Shown here in pieces: positions 27,650-37,050 of a stretch of DNA of 64,000 nt. Position 1 is the stretch's first letter. Every line of letters begins with the position of its first letter. Source of the DNA: Gemmatimonadales bacterium UBA2989. Its GTDB lineage: Bacteria > Gemmatimonadota > Gemmatimonadetes > Longimicrobiales > Gaopeijiaceae. The stretch is from NCBI GenBank assembly GCA_002346625.1, contig DEAF01000025.1:25247-89246 (forward strand). Reading direction: 5' to 3'. The notes below the pieces were generated by a model. That model had not been told where the DNA came from, did not search any database, and saw only the letters and a program-made list of their open reading frames with translations. A program made the translations under genes and the position numbers.

Positions 27650-28402
27650 TTAGAGTCCGGTAGGTAGATCTATGAACTCCCAGGGAATGTCAAATCGTTC
27701 TTCTATGTGCGCTGCAAGTGCTTTCATGCCCCACGTCTCAGTGGCGTAATGGCCAGCATATAGTGTATTAATCCCGAATTCCATCGACTCGCTAAATGTA
27801 TGATGTGGCCCTTCGCCCGTTAAGAGGGCGTCTAATCCGAACTCTGCTGCTTCTGGAATCAAATCTGCAGCCGACCCTGTAACCACACCGATACGATAAA
27901 TTTGCTCAGGACCACCTGGAATAAGGCGCACGGGGCCTTTAGTCGTTTTCTCAACATGGACCACCAAGGCGTCTCGTTTAAAATCAACATCACACCACCA
28001 ACCAATATCCCTGCCTTGGTAGGCCCCAAAACGTCCACCAATATCCCAGCCTAATTCTGCGCATAAAACAGCACAGTGACCGACTTCAGTGTGAGCATCG
28101 AGCGGCAAGTGGCACCCATAAAGGGCTATGTTACCCTGAATAAGGGCTCTGAGTTTTCTGAATCGAGGCCCTACTATTCGAGTGCGTCCATCCCAAAAAA
28201 GACCATGGTGTACGATTAGTAGGTCAATTTTCCGATCAACAGCTTCATTTATAACAGCTTCACTAGCATCTACAGCTACCCCCAATCTATATACCTCTGA
28301 AGGGCCACCAACCTGAAGGCCATTGTGTGCAGCACTGTAGTCTGGAAAGCTAGTTATTTCAAGGTATTGATCAAGATATTGGAATAATGATTCTATTTTC
28401 AT
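27650..28402 (-). CDS. Nif3-like dinuclear metal centre protein
   Basis: A 250-residue member of the NIF3/GTP-cyclohydrolase-I type 2 family, with a two-metal centre of unknown activity. Ligand-bearing motifs are AHNGLQVGG, IVHHGLFWDG, the segment CHLPLDAHTEVG and, near the C-terminus, GHYATE. The 250-residue size is the short form without the PII-like insert found in many firmicute homologues. The gene sits 51 bases upstream of the TonB receptor gene and 54 bases downstream of the bactofilin gene, within the leftward array. Metal identity and substrate are not deducible from sequence. Confidence 0.93.
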   Translation of the reverse strand: MKIESLFQYLDQYLEITSFPDYSAAHNGLQVGGPSEVYRLGVAVDASEAVINEAVDRKIDLLIVHHGLFWDGRTRIVGPRFRKLRALIQGNIALYGCHLPLDAHTEVGHCAVLCAELGWDIGGRFGAYQGRDIGWWCDVDFKRDALVVHVEKTTKGPVRLIPGGPEQIYRIGVVTGSAADLIPEAAEFGLDALLTGEGPHHTFSESMEFGINTLYAGHYATETWGMKALAAHIEERFDIPWEFIDLPTGL

Positions 28403-28456
28403 AAATAGATGTCCATTAGCTATAAATCTTACCAGTTTTGAGGAAATTGAAATCGA

Positions 28457-28918
28457 TTATATGGGCATTTCGGTAGAACCCCCAGGGACTGGCCCGTCCC
28501 CATCATCATCTCCCGGCATACTTAAGCCGATAGGAGGGGGCGCTAGTGGCTCCAGGGCACCTATTTCACCAACAGCCACCTGGCCCTTAAGTGTTGCCCC
28601 TTCTTCGAGCTTCATACGCCTTGCTTCAACATCACCCAAAATATGGCTGGTTGGCTGAACCTCAAGCCTGGATAATGCGTTTACTGACCCAAGCACATTC
28701 CCTGCAATCACAGCATCTTGTGTATACATATTGCCCTCAACTAAACCATCCTTGCCAATCACTATTGCTTTTCCTGCACGTACATTGCCGCTGACGGTTC
28801 CTTCGATCCTTATTACGCCATCTGTCTCGCAATCCCCAGTAACAGTCATCCCCATTCCAATAATTGAGATTACCCCCTCAGATGACGTGGGAGGGCTGGT
28901 CTTATCTTTCTTGGCCAT
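28457..28918 (-). CDS. bactofilin
   Basis: Bactofilin, a cytoskeletal protein that polymerises without nucleotide, 153 residues. The central right-handed beta-helix is evident as repeated short turns: GVIRIEGTVSGNVRAGKAIVIG, then GLVEGNMYTQDAVIAGNVLG, LEVQPTSHILGDVEARRM and GATLKGQVAVG. Both termini are polar and probably unstructured, the C-terminus being proline- and glycine-rich. GAGGA precedes the ATG by four bases. The gene follows an M23 peptidase and parAB, an arrangement seen for bactofilins that localise cell-wall hydrolases or ParB-origin complexes. Confidence 0.94.
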   Translation of the reverse strand: MAKKDKTSPPTSSEGVISIIGMGMTVTGDCETDGVIRIEGTVSGNVRAGKAIVIGKDGLVEGNMYTQDAVIAGNVLGSVNALSRLEVQPTSHILGDVEARRMKLEEGATLKGQVAVGEIGALEPLAPPPIGLSMPGDDDGDGPVPGGSTEMPI

Positions 28919-28942
28919 AAAGTCCTCTTTTTCTACACGATT

Positions 28943-29698
28943 TCAAGGATGTTGTACCAACTCAAGAGGATCGACCGCCACTCCATTGAGCAGGACTTCA
29001 AAATGCAAATGTGGAGCAGTAGACCGACCCGTCGATCCGGAAAAAGCTATTACCTCCCTCTTCCGAACTAGTTCTCCTACGCTTACCGATGTACCTGAAG
29101 CGTGGGCATAAAGAGTTTCGTAGCCATCTTTATGTTTTATACGTACATAGAGCCCATAGGTGGCGTCATCGCCAACATCAGTGACATACCCCGTACCTGC
29201 TGCCCTAATATACGACCCAGCGGGAACAGCGATATCCAGCCCTGGATGGGCGCCACCATCCCCGTCAAGGAGGCCCTGGGTAATAAACCCTCGCTCTGTT
29301 AATGGCCATACGTCGGGCACGCCCGCGTTTTGGTCTTTTGTTTGTGGATAGCTTGGCCCAGCAGCAGAAGGCAACCACACTTCAGACGAGCTATCTGACC
29401 CCCTCGGTGCAAACAAAGAACGAAGCCTGTCATACTGTTCCTCAAGGTTGTCAACTTGCTGAAGCAAATCAAAAAAACGTGACTGATCATCCCTTAAGGT
29501 CGCAACCTCTGCTTCTAATTCCACAAAATGAGCCACCCTGGCAGCCATATGCCCCCAGGTTGCAACCAAAAAAATGACAACGACAAAAACCGTAAAACCC
29601 AAGACTTTAAGGGCCTGGAGGGGCCCGCGCCCTATTTCATAGGTTCGACTTTCGCTTCCCTCAGGAACTACTATTATTCTCAGTATCGATTTTTTCAC
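28943..29698 (-). CDS. M23 family metallopeptidase, membrane-anchored
   Basis: Peptidoglycan endopeptidase of the LytM/M23 type, 251 residues. One N-terminal transmembrane helix (about 30-52, VLGFTVFVVVIFLVATWG) is followed by a coiled-coil stretch (EVATLRDDQSRFFDLLQQV) and the C-terminal lysostaphin-type domain with zinc motifs HPGLDIAV and HLHFEVLL. The start is GTG overlapping the parB stop by four bases (GTGA). Homologues next to bactofilins act as their partner hydrolases in cell-shape control, so a bactofilin-guided wall enzyme is the likely role here. Confidence 0.92.
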   Translation of the reverse strand: MKKSILRIIVVPEGSESRTYEIGRGPLQALKVLGFTVFVVVIFLVATWGHMAARVAHFVELEAEVATLRDDQSRFFDLLQQVDNLEEQYDRLRSLFAPRGSDSSSEVWLPSAAGPSYPQTKDQNAGVPDVWPLTERGFITQGLLDGDGGAHPGLDIAVPAGSYIRAAGTGYVTDVGDDATYGLYVRIKHKDGYETLYAHASGTSVSVGELVRKREVIAFSGSTGRSTAPHLHFEVLLNGVAVDPLELVQHP

Positions 29699-30591
29699 GA
29701 CACCACGTCGGATGCTTCACGACCTACAATGATTTTAAACACTCGCTCAAAATCTTCTGGGTTTCGATAAGGAATCTCTATCACCCCAGCCTTGCCCCTT
29801 TTGGATCGAATGTGCACCTTGGTTCCCAAAGTCGCACGAAATTCCTCCTCCAGGGCCCCCATAAAATGGTCGCTTGTGTCGCCTGGCTTGGGGGTAGGCC
29901 TTTTCCCTGACATCAAAAGTCGGACACGTCGCTCCACATCCCTAACTGACCATTTTTTTTGGACTGCACGCCGGGCCAGCTCAGCTAATTGTAGTGAATC
30001 ATTGACGGACAAAAGCGCACGAGCATGGCCAGCTGTGAGATCTCCAGCTTCGACCAGCTTTCTAACTGAAACAGGAAGTTGAAGCAATCGGAGCATATTC
30101 ACGACTGTTGGCCGGCTTTTTCCTACTGACTTGGCTATAGCTTCATGGCTCATTCCATGCTGGGATTCCAAGGCCTGGTAACCCTCAGCTTCTTCAATGG
30201 GATTCAGGGCCTCACGTTGGAGATTTTCTACCAAAGCAAAGATCAGAAGGGTGTCATCATCTACCTGACGTGTGATTGCTGGGACATCATCCCATCCGAG
30301 GCGTTTTACGGCCCTGAGGCGCCTCTCCCCTGCAACCAATTCATATCTATTTGGAGCCCCTGGGGCTGGACGGACTAAGAGTGGCTGCAAGAGTCCATTT
30401 TCATCAATAGAATTAGCAAGATCTTCCAGCTCAGCATCTGGAAATGTCCTCCTGGGTTGCTCGGGGTTCGGGACAATGGCGGCTACGGGAAGGCGCCGGG
30501 GCTCAACACTAGCTACCAAGGGGTCTATATGACCACCAAGAAGAGCTTCGAGGCCCTTACCTAGTCGTTCTTTCTTCACGGCAGGACTCAC
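29695..30591 (-). CDS. parB: chromosome-partitioning protein ParB
   Basis: Centromere-binding CTPase of 298 residues that loads at parS, spreads and organises the origin region. The N-terminal CTP-binding domain holds IVPNPEQPRRTF and the arginine-rich patch in VAGERRLRAVKRLG. The middle HTH region reads MSHEAIAKSVGKSRPTVVNMLRLLQLP, as in chromosomal ParB/Spo0J. The C-terminal dimerisation helix ends DFERVFKIIVG. The start is GTG. It follows parA by 39 bases and overlaps the M23 peptidase gene by four. A canonical parS lies about 1 kb upstream. Confidence 0.96.
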   Translation of the reverse strand: MSPAVKKERLGKGLEALLGGHIDPLVASVEPRRLPVAAIVPNPEQPRRTFPDAELEDLANSIDENGLLQPLLVRPAPGAPNRYELVAGERRLRAVKRLGWDDVPAITRQVDDDTLLIFALVENLQREALNPIEEAEGYQALESQHGMSHEAIAKSVGKSRPTVVNMLRLLQLPVSVRKLVEAGDLTAGHARALLSVNDSLQLAELARRAVQKKWSVRDVERRVRLLMSGKRPTPKPGDTSDHFMGALEEEFRATLGTKVHIRSKRGKAGVIEIPYRNPEDFERVFKIIVGREASDVVS

Positions 30592-30630
30592 TTTTTCTGC
30601 CCTCCAATTGAGTTAAAAAATAGCATATCC

Positions 30631-31410
30631 CTATTCCACGCTGGGGCTATGTAACATTAAAATCTCTTTAGCAAGAGCCAGGTAGCTTTGGGCCCCCTGG
30701 GAAAGTATATCGTACTGAACAATGGGCTGACCAAAGGATGGAGCCTCTGCTAAACTAACATTACGTGGAATCGTAGTACGGTATACACGGTCTTGGAAAT
30801 ATTCACGGGCTTCTGTTGCTACTTGACGGGAAAGATTTAGGCGACGATCAAACATTGTGAGAAGCACGCCTTCCATCTCTAGCTTGGGGTTTAGGGAGCG
30901 TTGAACAAGCCCCATAGTCTTAAGGAGTTGGCTGAGGCCCTCTAGTGCATAAAATTCGCATTGCATGGGTATTAACACAGAATCTGCTGCTGTTAGGGTG
31001 TTAAGGGTGAGCAACCCCAGCGAGGGCGGACAGTCCACCAACACATACTTATATTCGTCTCGTATTGGCCCAAGAGCCTCACGTAGCACCGTTTCTCGAT
31101 TTACAGCTTCAACAAGCTCTACCTCAGCGCCTACAAGGTCTGGAGTGCTGGGCATAATATCTAGCAAAGGAAATTGGGTGCCCCTGATTATAGCTTCGGT
31201 AGCCATCCTCTCGCCCGAGAGAACCTCATAAACTGTCACTAATTCGGGATGATCCGTGACCCCAAGGCCACTGGTCGCATTCCCTTGTGGATCCATATCT
31301 ATTACCAACGTTCGGCTCCCCGACATAGCAAGAGATGCACTAAGATTAATCGCTGTTGTAGTTTTTCCGACCCCGCCCTTCTGATTGGCGACTGCGATAA
31401 CACGCGACAT
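30631..31410 (-). CDS. parA: chromosome-partitioning ATPase ParA
   Basis: Walker-type DNA-binding ATPase that moves ParB-bound origins, 259 residues. I start at the ATG at 31410 giving MSRVIAVANQKGGVGKTT, since this is the usual N-terminus and the longer frame to 31533 contains no family-like residues. The deviant Walker A KGGVGKTTTA with signature lysine 11 and Lys16, the switch I motif DMDPQGNATSGLG and switch II DCPPSLGLLTLN are all present. The gene heads parA-parB-M23-bactofilin on the leftward strand. The 281 bases upstream hold parS and a short direct repeat. Confidence 0.97.
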   Translation of the reverse strand: MSRVIAVANQKGGVGKTTTAINLSASLAMSGSRTLVIDMDPQGNATSGLGVTDHPELVTVYEVLSGERMATEAIIRGTQFPLLDIMPSTPDLVGAEVELVEAVNRETVLREALGPIRDEYKYVLVDCPPSLGLLTLNTLTAADSVLIPMQCEFYALEGLSQLLKTMGLVQRSLNPKLEMEGVLLTMFDRRLNLSRQVATEAREYFQDRVYRTTIPRNVSLAEAPSFGQPIVQYDILSQGAQSYLALAKEILMLHSPSVE

Positions 31411-31500
31411 TGTTGGACCGTTGGGGTGTGAATTGTACCTAAAAAGTAGGTGAATATACCCCATTGTTGGGGAATGTAAAGCAAATCTCAGCAATTTGGT

Positions 31501-31531
31501 GGGAATTTTTGGATCTTTAGCCAAAAAACCC
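31501..31531 (-). repeat. imperfect inverted repeat upstream of parA
   Basis: TTTTTGG (31506-31512) and CCAAAAA (31521-31527), with outer GGG and CCC, form a bulged hairpin about 90 bases before parA. There is no trailing U-run on either strand. It could mark the end of the mnmG message or part of the parA promoter. Confidence 0.3.
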
Positions 31532-31597
31532 AAAAGGTCAAATCAAAGCTTAAAAGTTTTACCAGAGAGCCCTGCGACGAGGTGTGGGCAACCCTCT

Positions 31598-31613
31598 TGT
31601 TTCACGTGAAACA
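31598..31613. other. parS: parS centromere site
   Basis: TGTTTCACGTGAAACA is the perfect 16-base consensus parS palindrome bound by chromosomal ParB; one further pair (T/A) extends it to 18 bases (31597-31614). It lies between mnmG and parA, about 6 kb from the dnaA-dnaN origin, where primary parS sites usually cluster. Confidence 0.96.
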
Positions 31614-31619
31614 AGTTGT

Positions 31620-31640
31620 CTATGCAAAACCTATGCAAAA
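31620..31640. repeat. 10-bp direct repeat beside parS
   Basis: CTATGCAAAA occurs at 31620-31629 and again at 31631-31640, a period of 11 bases, about one helical turn. A perfect palindrome CCACGTGG follows at 31645-31652. Between parS and the mnmG stop. Confidence 0.6.
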
Positions 31641-31691
31641 TAGACCACGTGGCCCACCCACTTGGCCCTGCTTGTTTTTGGCGTAGCCTGG

Positions 31692-33593
31692 TTATTCAAT
31701 TGATGACGTTACAATACTCTCGCGCCTCCACCGACGAACTTCAAGAATAAGATTTTGGAGGTCTGCGGGCGAAACACCGGGGATACGTGATGCCTGTGCC
31801 AGAGATGTGGGGCTAATCTTAGACAACTTTTCCCTAGCCTCATAAGAAACGTTTTTGAACGTTTTATAAGGAATAGAGCCATCGAGCTCAAATGTGGCCT
31901 GCTCTCGAAGCTTTGCTGCTCTTTCAGACTCTCGTCTTACATATCCTTCATATTTTAACTCTACCTCAACAGCAGCAATAGCATTCCAGTTTACATTTGG
32001 ATCAAACGGCGCATGCCCGGCAATAGCCAGGGCCTCAGCAGAAACCTCCGGTCGCTTGAGTAAGTCTAATATCCGCACAGTTTCTTTGATTGGAGACGTG
32101 CCACATTTAATCAATGTGGGGTTTGCAACAGAGGGTTTTATTGTGGCCCCTACAAACCATCTTTGGATTTGTTTTTCCCTGTCAATTAAATTGTTCATCT
32201 CGACTTCTTGGCTCTGAGTCAAGAGCCCCACATCACATGCCATCGGGCCTAGGCGACGAACTGTGTTGTCCTGGCGAAGCGTAAGCCTAAATTCGGCCCG
32301 CGAGGTGAAGAGCCTATAGGGCTCATCGACGCCTTTTGTGATCAAATCGTCGATAAGAACCCCTATGTATGCTTGGTCTCTTTCCAATATCAATGGCTTA
32401 CGACCAAGGGCTTTCAGGCCTGCATTAGCTCCAGCCATCAATCCCTGTCCAGCGGCCTCTTCATAGCCAGTTGTTCCGTTAATCTGCCCAGCAAAATAAA
32501 GATTGGGGATTGCCCTAACTTCCAAAGTGTGGCTGAGTTGGTGGGGGGGGAAATAGTCGTATTCAATGGCATAGCCAGTCTTGGTAATTTCAGCTCGCTC
32601 AAGACCAGGGATGGTTTGGAGTAATTCGATTTGGACTTCCGGGGGGAGAGAGGTTGAAAGGCCGTTTACATACAATTCCGTAGTTTCTAGGCCTTCCGGT
32701 TCTAAGAAAACCTGATGTCGTGGATTATCTGGAAATCTTACGACCTTATCTTCAATAGAAGGACAGTATCTGGGCCCTAGCCCAGATATTTCACCCCCAA
32801 AAACCGCACTTCGATTAATGTTTCCCTTTACCACACGGAGGAGGTCTTTGCCTGTCCATGTGATCCAACAGGGCCTCTGCTCCGGCACACACTCTTTGGT
32901 GTATGACGAAAACCGAAAATCCTCTGGGTCACCATCCTGTCTTTCAATCTGAGAGTAATCTACTGTTCTGCCATCAATGCGGGGCGGTGTACCTGTCTTA
33001 AAACGAGAAACTTCTAGGCCACGATTCTCGAGTTCCTTTGCCAAGGATATGGACGGAGGTTCTCCAACACGACCTGCCCCCACCCCTGCTTCACCTCCTA
33101 TGTGGATTTTACCCCTAAGAAATGTTCCTGCTGTCACAACAACCGTTTTTCCAAATAATTCTATACCCTGTTGGGTCCGAACGCCTACTATTATATCTCC
33201 AGCCATAAGTAATCCCGACACCATCCCCTGATGGACCGTTAGCCCCATAAGCTCTTTAAGTACACTTTGAACTGATCGGGGATAAAGTTCTCGGTCACAC
33301 TGGGCACGTGGGCTCCAAACTGCCGGACCCTTAGATCGATTAAGCATTCGGAACTGGATGCGAGAAGCATCAGTAGCACGCCCCATTATACCACCCAGGG
33401 CATCCACCTCACGTGCCACTACCCCCTTAGCGATTCCACCAATGGCAGGATTGCAACTCATTTGCCCAATTCTTAGTAGGTCTGGTGTAATCATCAAGGT
33501 TTTTGCACCAACCCGCACAGCGGCAGCGGCAGCCTCTGAGCCTGCGTGTCCACCGCCAACAACAATGACATCATAATTACTATCGGCTACCAT
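31692..33593 (-). CDS. mnmG: tRNA uridine-5-carboxymethylaminomethyl modification enzyme MnmG
   Basis: FAD enzyme that with MnmE modifies wobble uridine 34 of certain tRNAs. The 633 residues fit the long form of the family. The N-terminal FAD motif reads VGGGHAGSEAAAAAVRVGA and is followed by SCNPAIGGIAKGVVAREVDA. The later motifs RMLNRSKGPAVWSPRAQCDR and the catalytic-cysteine region (FKTGTPPRIDGRTVD) agree. AGAGG precedes the ATG by four bases. It lies directly downstream of mnmE, the usual origin-proximal pair, and upstream of parS and parA. Confidence 0.97.
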   Translation of the reverse strand: MVADSNYDVIVVGGGHAGSEAAAAAVRVGAKTLMITPDLLRIGQMSCNPAIGGIAKGVVAREVDALGGIMGRATDASRIQFRMLNRSKGPAVWSPRAQCDRELYPRSVQSVLKELMGLTVHQGMVSGLLMAGDIIVGVRTQQGIELFGKTVVVTAGTFLRGKIHIGGEAGVGAGRVGEPPSISLAKELENRGLEVSRFKTGTPPRIDGRTVDYSQIERQDGDPEDFRFSSYTKECVPEQRPCWITWTGKDLLRVVKGNINRSAVFGGEISGLGPRYCPSIEDKVVRFPDNPRHQVFLEPEGLETTELYVNGLSTSLPPEVQIELLQTIPGLERAEITKTGYAIEYDYFPPHQLSHTLEVRAIPNLYFAGQINGTTGYEEAAGQGLMAGANAGLKALGRKPLILERDQAYIGVLIDDLITKGVDEPYRLFTSRAEFRLTLRQDNTVRRLGPMACDVGLLTQSQEVEMNNLIDREKQIQRWFVGATIKPSVANPTLIKCGTSPIKETVRILDLLKRPEVSAEALAIAGHAPFDPNVNWNAIAAVEVELKYEGYVRRESERAAKLREQATFELDGSIPYKTFKNVSYEAREKLSKISPTSLAQASRIPGVSPADLQNLILEVRRWRRESIVTSSIE

Positions 33594-33648
33594 ATTGCCT
33601 CTGTATCAATACAAATGAGCTGAACTAGTAAAATATTTATATGGATAA

Positions 33649-35049
33649 TCATTTGCCTATACAAAAATCTCTAAACACTTGATCTAGAATTTCGTCCGTA
33701 GCAACTACTCCTAGCAACTCTTCTAGAGCTATTGTTGCAGACCTAAGATGTGTTGAGGCCAACTCTACTGGTACAACTCTTTCAAGTTCTTGGATGAACT
33801 CGGCCAGGTGGTTTTTGGCTACACGGACACTGTCACTATGCCTAGCCCTAGTTAAGGCTGGAACAAATCCGCCTGTACGAACCAATCTACTGTATATAAG
33901 GTTCGGAAGGGTTTCTTGTAAGCGTGCAATGCCCGTACCCTCCAGTGCGGAGATTTGCAAGACCTCATCCGCCCCCCTGGGTGCTATTTCTGTATGTATG
34001 AAATTTTTATCTTTATCTTTTTTAGTATGCAGGTCTGTTTTTGTGCGAAGCACTATCACTGGCCTGCCTTCAAGCTTATCCAGAAAATGCAACTCGTCTT
34101 CTAGCAGATCTCTCCCGGACTCTACACATAAGAGTACAAGATCTGCATGGTTGAGATATCTTTGTGTAACATCAATACCCAACTGCTCTACCGTGTCTTC
34201 CGTATCATGAATTCCAGCTGTATCAACAAGCCTAAAAGGAAAACCTCCAACCGAAACAGTGGCCTCTATGGCGTCTCTGGTGGTTCCAGGTATTTTTGTG
34301 ACGATGGCCCGGTCTTGGCCAAGGAGTGCATTAAACAAGCTTGATTTGCCTGAGTTGGGTAGCCCTGCTAGTACTGTTAGGGCTCCCTCTCTAAGAAGCT
34401 CTCCTTCTGGTGCCGTTCTAAGCAGTTCATCTAAATCATTTAATAATGTTTTTCCTTTTTCTGCGATAATCCCTACTGGTATCGGTGCCTCATCTTCTTC
34501 TGGGAAATCTATATGGTGTACCAGAAAGGCCTCTATCGTGATTATTTGTGCCCTGAGGTCTGAAATCCTCCTGCTTAACCCTTTCTCCAATTGAAACAAT
34601 GCACTGTCATGTGTAGCCCTGCTTCGCCCTTCTATCAAATCTATGACGGCTTCAGCTTGTACTAGGTCCATCTTGCCATGAAGGACCGCCCTCCTTGTGA
34701 ATTCTCCTGGTTCAGCTATTCGTGCCCCTACAGCCTGACACGCTTCTATCACAAGGGCTGGCACCAGCCATCCCCCATGACTCGATATCTCTACCAAATC
34801 TTCACCTGTATAGCTTTTGGGTGCAGGGAATGTGGTAACCATTGCATGATCTAGAAGTTTGCCTGTCTTGGGTTCCTCAATTGGAAGGATGGTTGGAGAG
34901 CGTGCGGGGATTTTCCCGTGGTGGCCTTGTGTAAGGGTTTGAATGATTTCTAAAGATTGCCCGCCAGAGAGACGAATTATGGCAATAGCACCCAGGCCAG
35001 GGGCTGTCGCCAAGGCTACGATCGTGTCAGTCACAGGTTCTTTCGGCAA
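33649..35049 (-). CDS. mnmE: tRNA modification GTPase MnmE
   Basis: Potassium-activated GTPase partner of MnmG, 466 residues. The N-terminal formyl-THF-binding domain begins DTIVALATAPGLGAIAIIRLSG. The inserted G domain carries G1 (GLPNSGKSSLFN), G3 (DTAGIHDTED) and G4 (TKTD). The chain ends FCIGK, the invariant C-terminal cysteine motif. The start is TTG (LPKEPVTDT); no better ATG is near. It lies 13 bases downstream of the yidC stop and 55 bases upstream of mnmG, part of the conserved rpmH-rnpA-yidD-yidC-mnmE-mnmG order. Confidence 0.97.
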   Translation of the reverse strand: MPKEPVTDTIVALATAPGLGAIAIIRLSGGQSLEIIQTLTQGHHGKIPARSPTILPIEEPKTGKLLDHAMVTTFPAPKSYTGEDLVEISSHGGWLVPALVIEACQAVGARIAEPGEFTRRAVLHGKMDLVQAEAVIDLIEGRSRATHDSALFQLEKGLSRRISDLRAQIITIEAFLVHHIDFPEEDEAPIPVGIIAEKGKTLLNDLDELLRTAPEGELLREGALTVLAGLPNSGKSSLFNALLGQDRAIVTKIPGTTRDAIEATVSVGGFPFRLVDTAGIHDTEDTVEQLGIDVTQRYLNHADLVLLCVESGRDLLEDELHFLDKLEGRPVIVLRTKTDLHTKKDKDKNFIHTEIAPRGADEVLQISALEGTGIARLQETLPNLIYSRLVRTGGFVPALTRARHSDSVRVAKNHLAEFIQELERVVPVELASTHLRSATIALEELLGVVATDEILDQVFRDFCIGK

Positions 35050-35062
35050 ACCGTGTCATCCT

Positions 35063-36793
35063 CTAGCCACTATTAGCTTGGATCTTAGGAGCACTTTGGG
35101 CTCTAAATTTCTGGCGCTCTTTGGCAATCCAGTATTGCTGTGGCAATGTGGCTATATTCGCTGTCGCATAATATAGGTTTAGTCCTGATGCAAAGTTTGC
35201 AAAGATGACCGCCATCATTATAGGCATAATCCACAGCATCATTTTCATTTGAGGATTTGGATCTGGCATAGATTTGACGGAGATCCACTGCATAAGAAAC
35301 ATAGATGCTCCCAGAATGACAGGCAGAATGTAAAGTGGATCAGCTGCAGAGAGGTTTGGGAGCCAGAGAAAACTTTCGCCCCTCAATTGAATCGTATTCT
35401 GGAAAACAAAGAATAGGGTAATGAGAACAGGCCAGGGAAGCAGCATGGGCAAACACCCGGCAAGAGGGTTGAACCCATGCTCTTTGTAGAGCTTCATCAT
35501 TTCTTTTTGAAGCTTTTCAGGGTTGTCTTTATGGTTTTTCTGGATCTCTTGAAGAAGCGGCTGAACGGCCATGTTTCGCATTTGCGCCTTCATGGCCTTC
35601 TGGTTTAACGGGAACAACAAGACCCTCATCATTACACCGAATATTATAAGCACCCAACCATAGCCAACGCTCAGGTTGAGATGTAGAAAATTTAAGACGG
35701 CCATAACTATTACAACAACGGGACGAACAACAACCCGCATCCAGCGATAACCATATGGATTTGCTTCTTCTAGGCCATTGCTGTACGCCATTAGGAGGTC
35801 TCGTTCTTGTGGGCCCACAAACAACCTATAGCTGACAGAACCGCCTGCCCCTAAGGGTTGTGTTACGGCCACCTTGGCTTGGTGGTCTCCAGGAACGGGG
35901 CTGACCAATAAGCCTCCGAGATATTGTTCTTGGTCGTTTCCAGTACCGGGCAAAATAGCTAGCAGAAAATATTTGCTTTTGAGAGCAGACCAAATTAGAG
36001 GGCCTTCGATCGTTAGGTCCTCTTTTACTTTTCGCATAGGCTTAGCCTGGATTCCCTCTCGCAGGTGGTTGGTCACATAGCCCATGATCCGTAATTCTTC
36101 TGCCTCCTGTGCTTCGTTGAACGCCAACCCTGTCCCCATATCTGTAACCAACAGAGACCTGCCTATGCCGTCTACTTCAACTCTGGCCTCTATCTCGTAT
36201 GAAAGCGGAGTAAAGGTGTAGCTTTTTTGAAGAGCGAACGCACCCGAAGGATGCTTGTATGTAAAGGTCAGGGTTTGGGGCTGGTCGCTCTCCGTAAGAT
36301 TTATCCCTTCTTGCGGAACAACTTCAAAGGGAAAGCTTCTGAAGTTTAGGTTTTCTCTTTCTGTGCGGATTTCTGAGCCTAGTGCCCCATCGCCGCCTTC
36401 GGGGAAAAATTCTACAGGGCCTTCGTGAGAAAAAGACTGGAATTTTAGTAGCTGTGCCGAAGTCAATCGGGCACCGTGACTATTAAATGTAAGCCTGTAC
36501 TGCTCTCCCTCCACAACTATTTCTTCTGCTACTCGATCTCTTAGATTCTCGTCTTGCTGCATTCGCTGTTGAAGATCATCCTTGTTGACGGGCTCAGCGT
36601 CATAGGTCTTTCCGTTGGGCGTTGTACCACTTGCTGTTTCAATGTCCTCACTTGGATTTTGTTGAGAGTTCATCGAATCTGTAGCGGCGGGCGGGGGGGT
36701 TTCGGGTGTGGAGGGGGCAAAAAGAATATTTGTTGTTATCAGAACAAGCATCATTAGGGTAATTGCTAACAAAAGTCGGATTTCTTGGTTCAT
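35063..36793 (-). CDS. yidC: membrane protein insertase YidC
   Basis: Inserts and folds inner-membrane proteins, alone or with SecYEG. The 576 residues have the Gram-negative layout: an N-terminal span ([21 protein letters not shown]), a polar linker rich in P, S and T, a large periplasmic beta domain (about 90-330), and the conserved five-helix core from about 355, including [20 protein letters not shown] and [19 protein letters not shown]. The hydrophilic-groove arginine is probably the one in [11 protein letters not shown]. The ATG overlaps the yidD stop by four bases (ATGA). Confidence 0.96.
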   Translation of the reverse strand: MNQEIRLLLAITLMMLVLITTNILFAPSTPETPPPAATDSMNSQQNPSEDIETASGTTPNGKTYDAEPVNKDDLQQRMQQDENLRDRVAEEIVVEGEQYRLTFNSHGARLTSAQLLKFQSFSHEGPVEFFPEGGDGALGSEIRTERENLNFRSFPFEVVPQEGINLTESDQPQTLTFTYKHPSGAFALQKSYTFTPLSYEIEARVEVDGIGRSLLVTDMGTGLAFNEAQEAEELRIMGYVTNHLREGIQAKPMRKVKEDLTIEGPLIWSALKSKYFLLAILPGTGNDQEQYLGGLLVSPVPGDHQAKVAVTQPLGAGGSVSYRLFVGPQERDLLMAYSNGLEEANPYGYRWMRVVVRPVVVIVMAVLNFLHLNLSVGYGWVLIIFGVMMRVLLFPLNQKAMKAQMRNMAVQPLLQEIQKNHKDNPEKLQKEMMKLYKEHGFNPLAGCLPMLLPWPVLITLFFVFQNTIQLRGESFLWLPNLSAADPLYILPVILGASMFLMQWISVKSMPDPNPQMKMMLWIMPIMMAVIFANFASGLNLYYATANIATLPQQYWIAKERQKFRAQSAPKIQANSG

Positions 36794-37050
36794 CTAACTT
36801 TGCTTCCTGGGTGATAGCTGGACTCCAATTCAAGGTCTTCCGGAACCGGATCATGCCCCCATCCCCCAAGGGGATGGCAACGAAAAATACGCTTTAAGGC
36901 CAGCCAGCTGCCACGCACTGCACCGTAACGTTCCACAGCTAACATTGCATATGCCGAACATGTCGGCGAAAACCGGCAGGCAGGCCTTGTATAAGGAGAG
37001 ACCCCTAACTGATAAAACCTTATCAGGTTGAGAATTATTTTTCTAAACAC
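36790..37050 (-). CDS. yidD: membrane protein insertion efficiency factor YidD
   Basis: Small peripheral inner-membrane protein that assists YidC-dependent insertion, 86 residues. The family core is complete: [42 protein letters not shown] and [16 protein letters not shown]. The start is GTG and lies 16 bases inside the end of rnpA; the stop overlaps the yidC start by four bases, so rnpA, yidD and yidC are tightly coupled. Confidence 0.96.
   Translation of the reverse strand: MFRKIILNLIRFYQLGVSPYTRPACRFSPTCSAYAMLAVERYGAVRGSWLALKRIFRCHPLGGWGHDPVPEDLELESSYHPGSKVR

Noticed and set aside
29102..29351. Plus-strand frames across the M23 peptidase
   Set aside because: Shadows of the minus-strand gene, with no family-like residues or ribosome-binding sites.
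31410..31533. A 41-residue N-terminal extension of ParA
   Set aside because: Not seen in ParA proteins; the conserved MSRVIAVANQKGG start follows it at a proper ATG.
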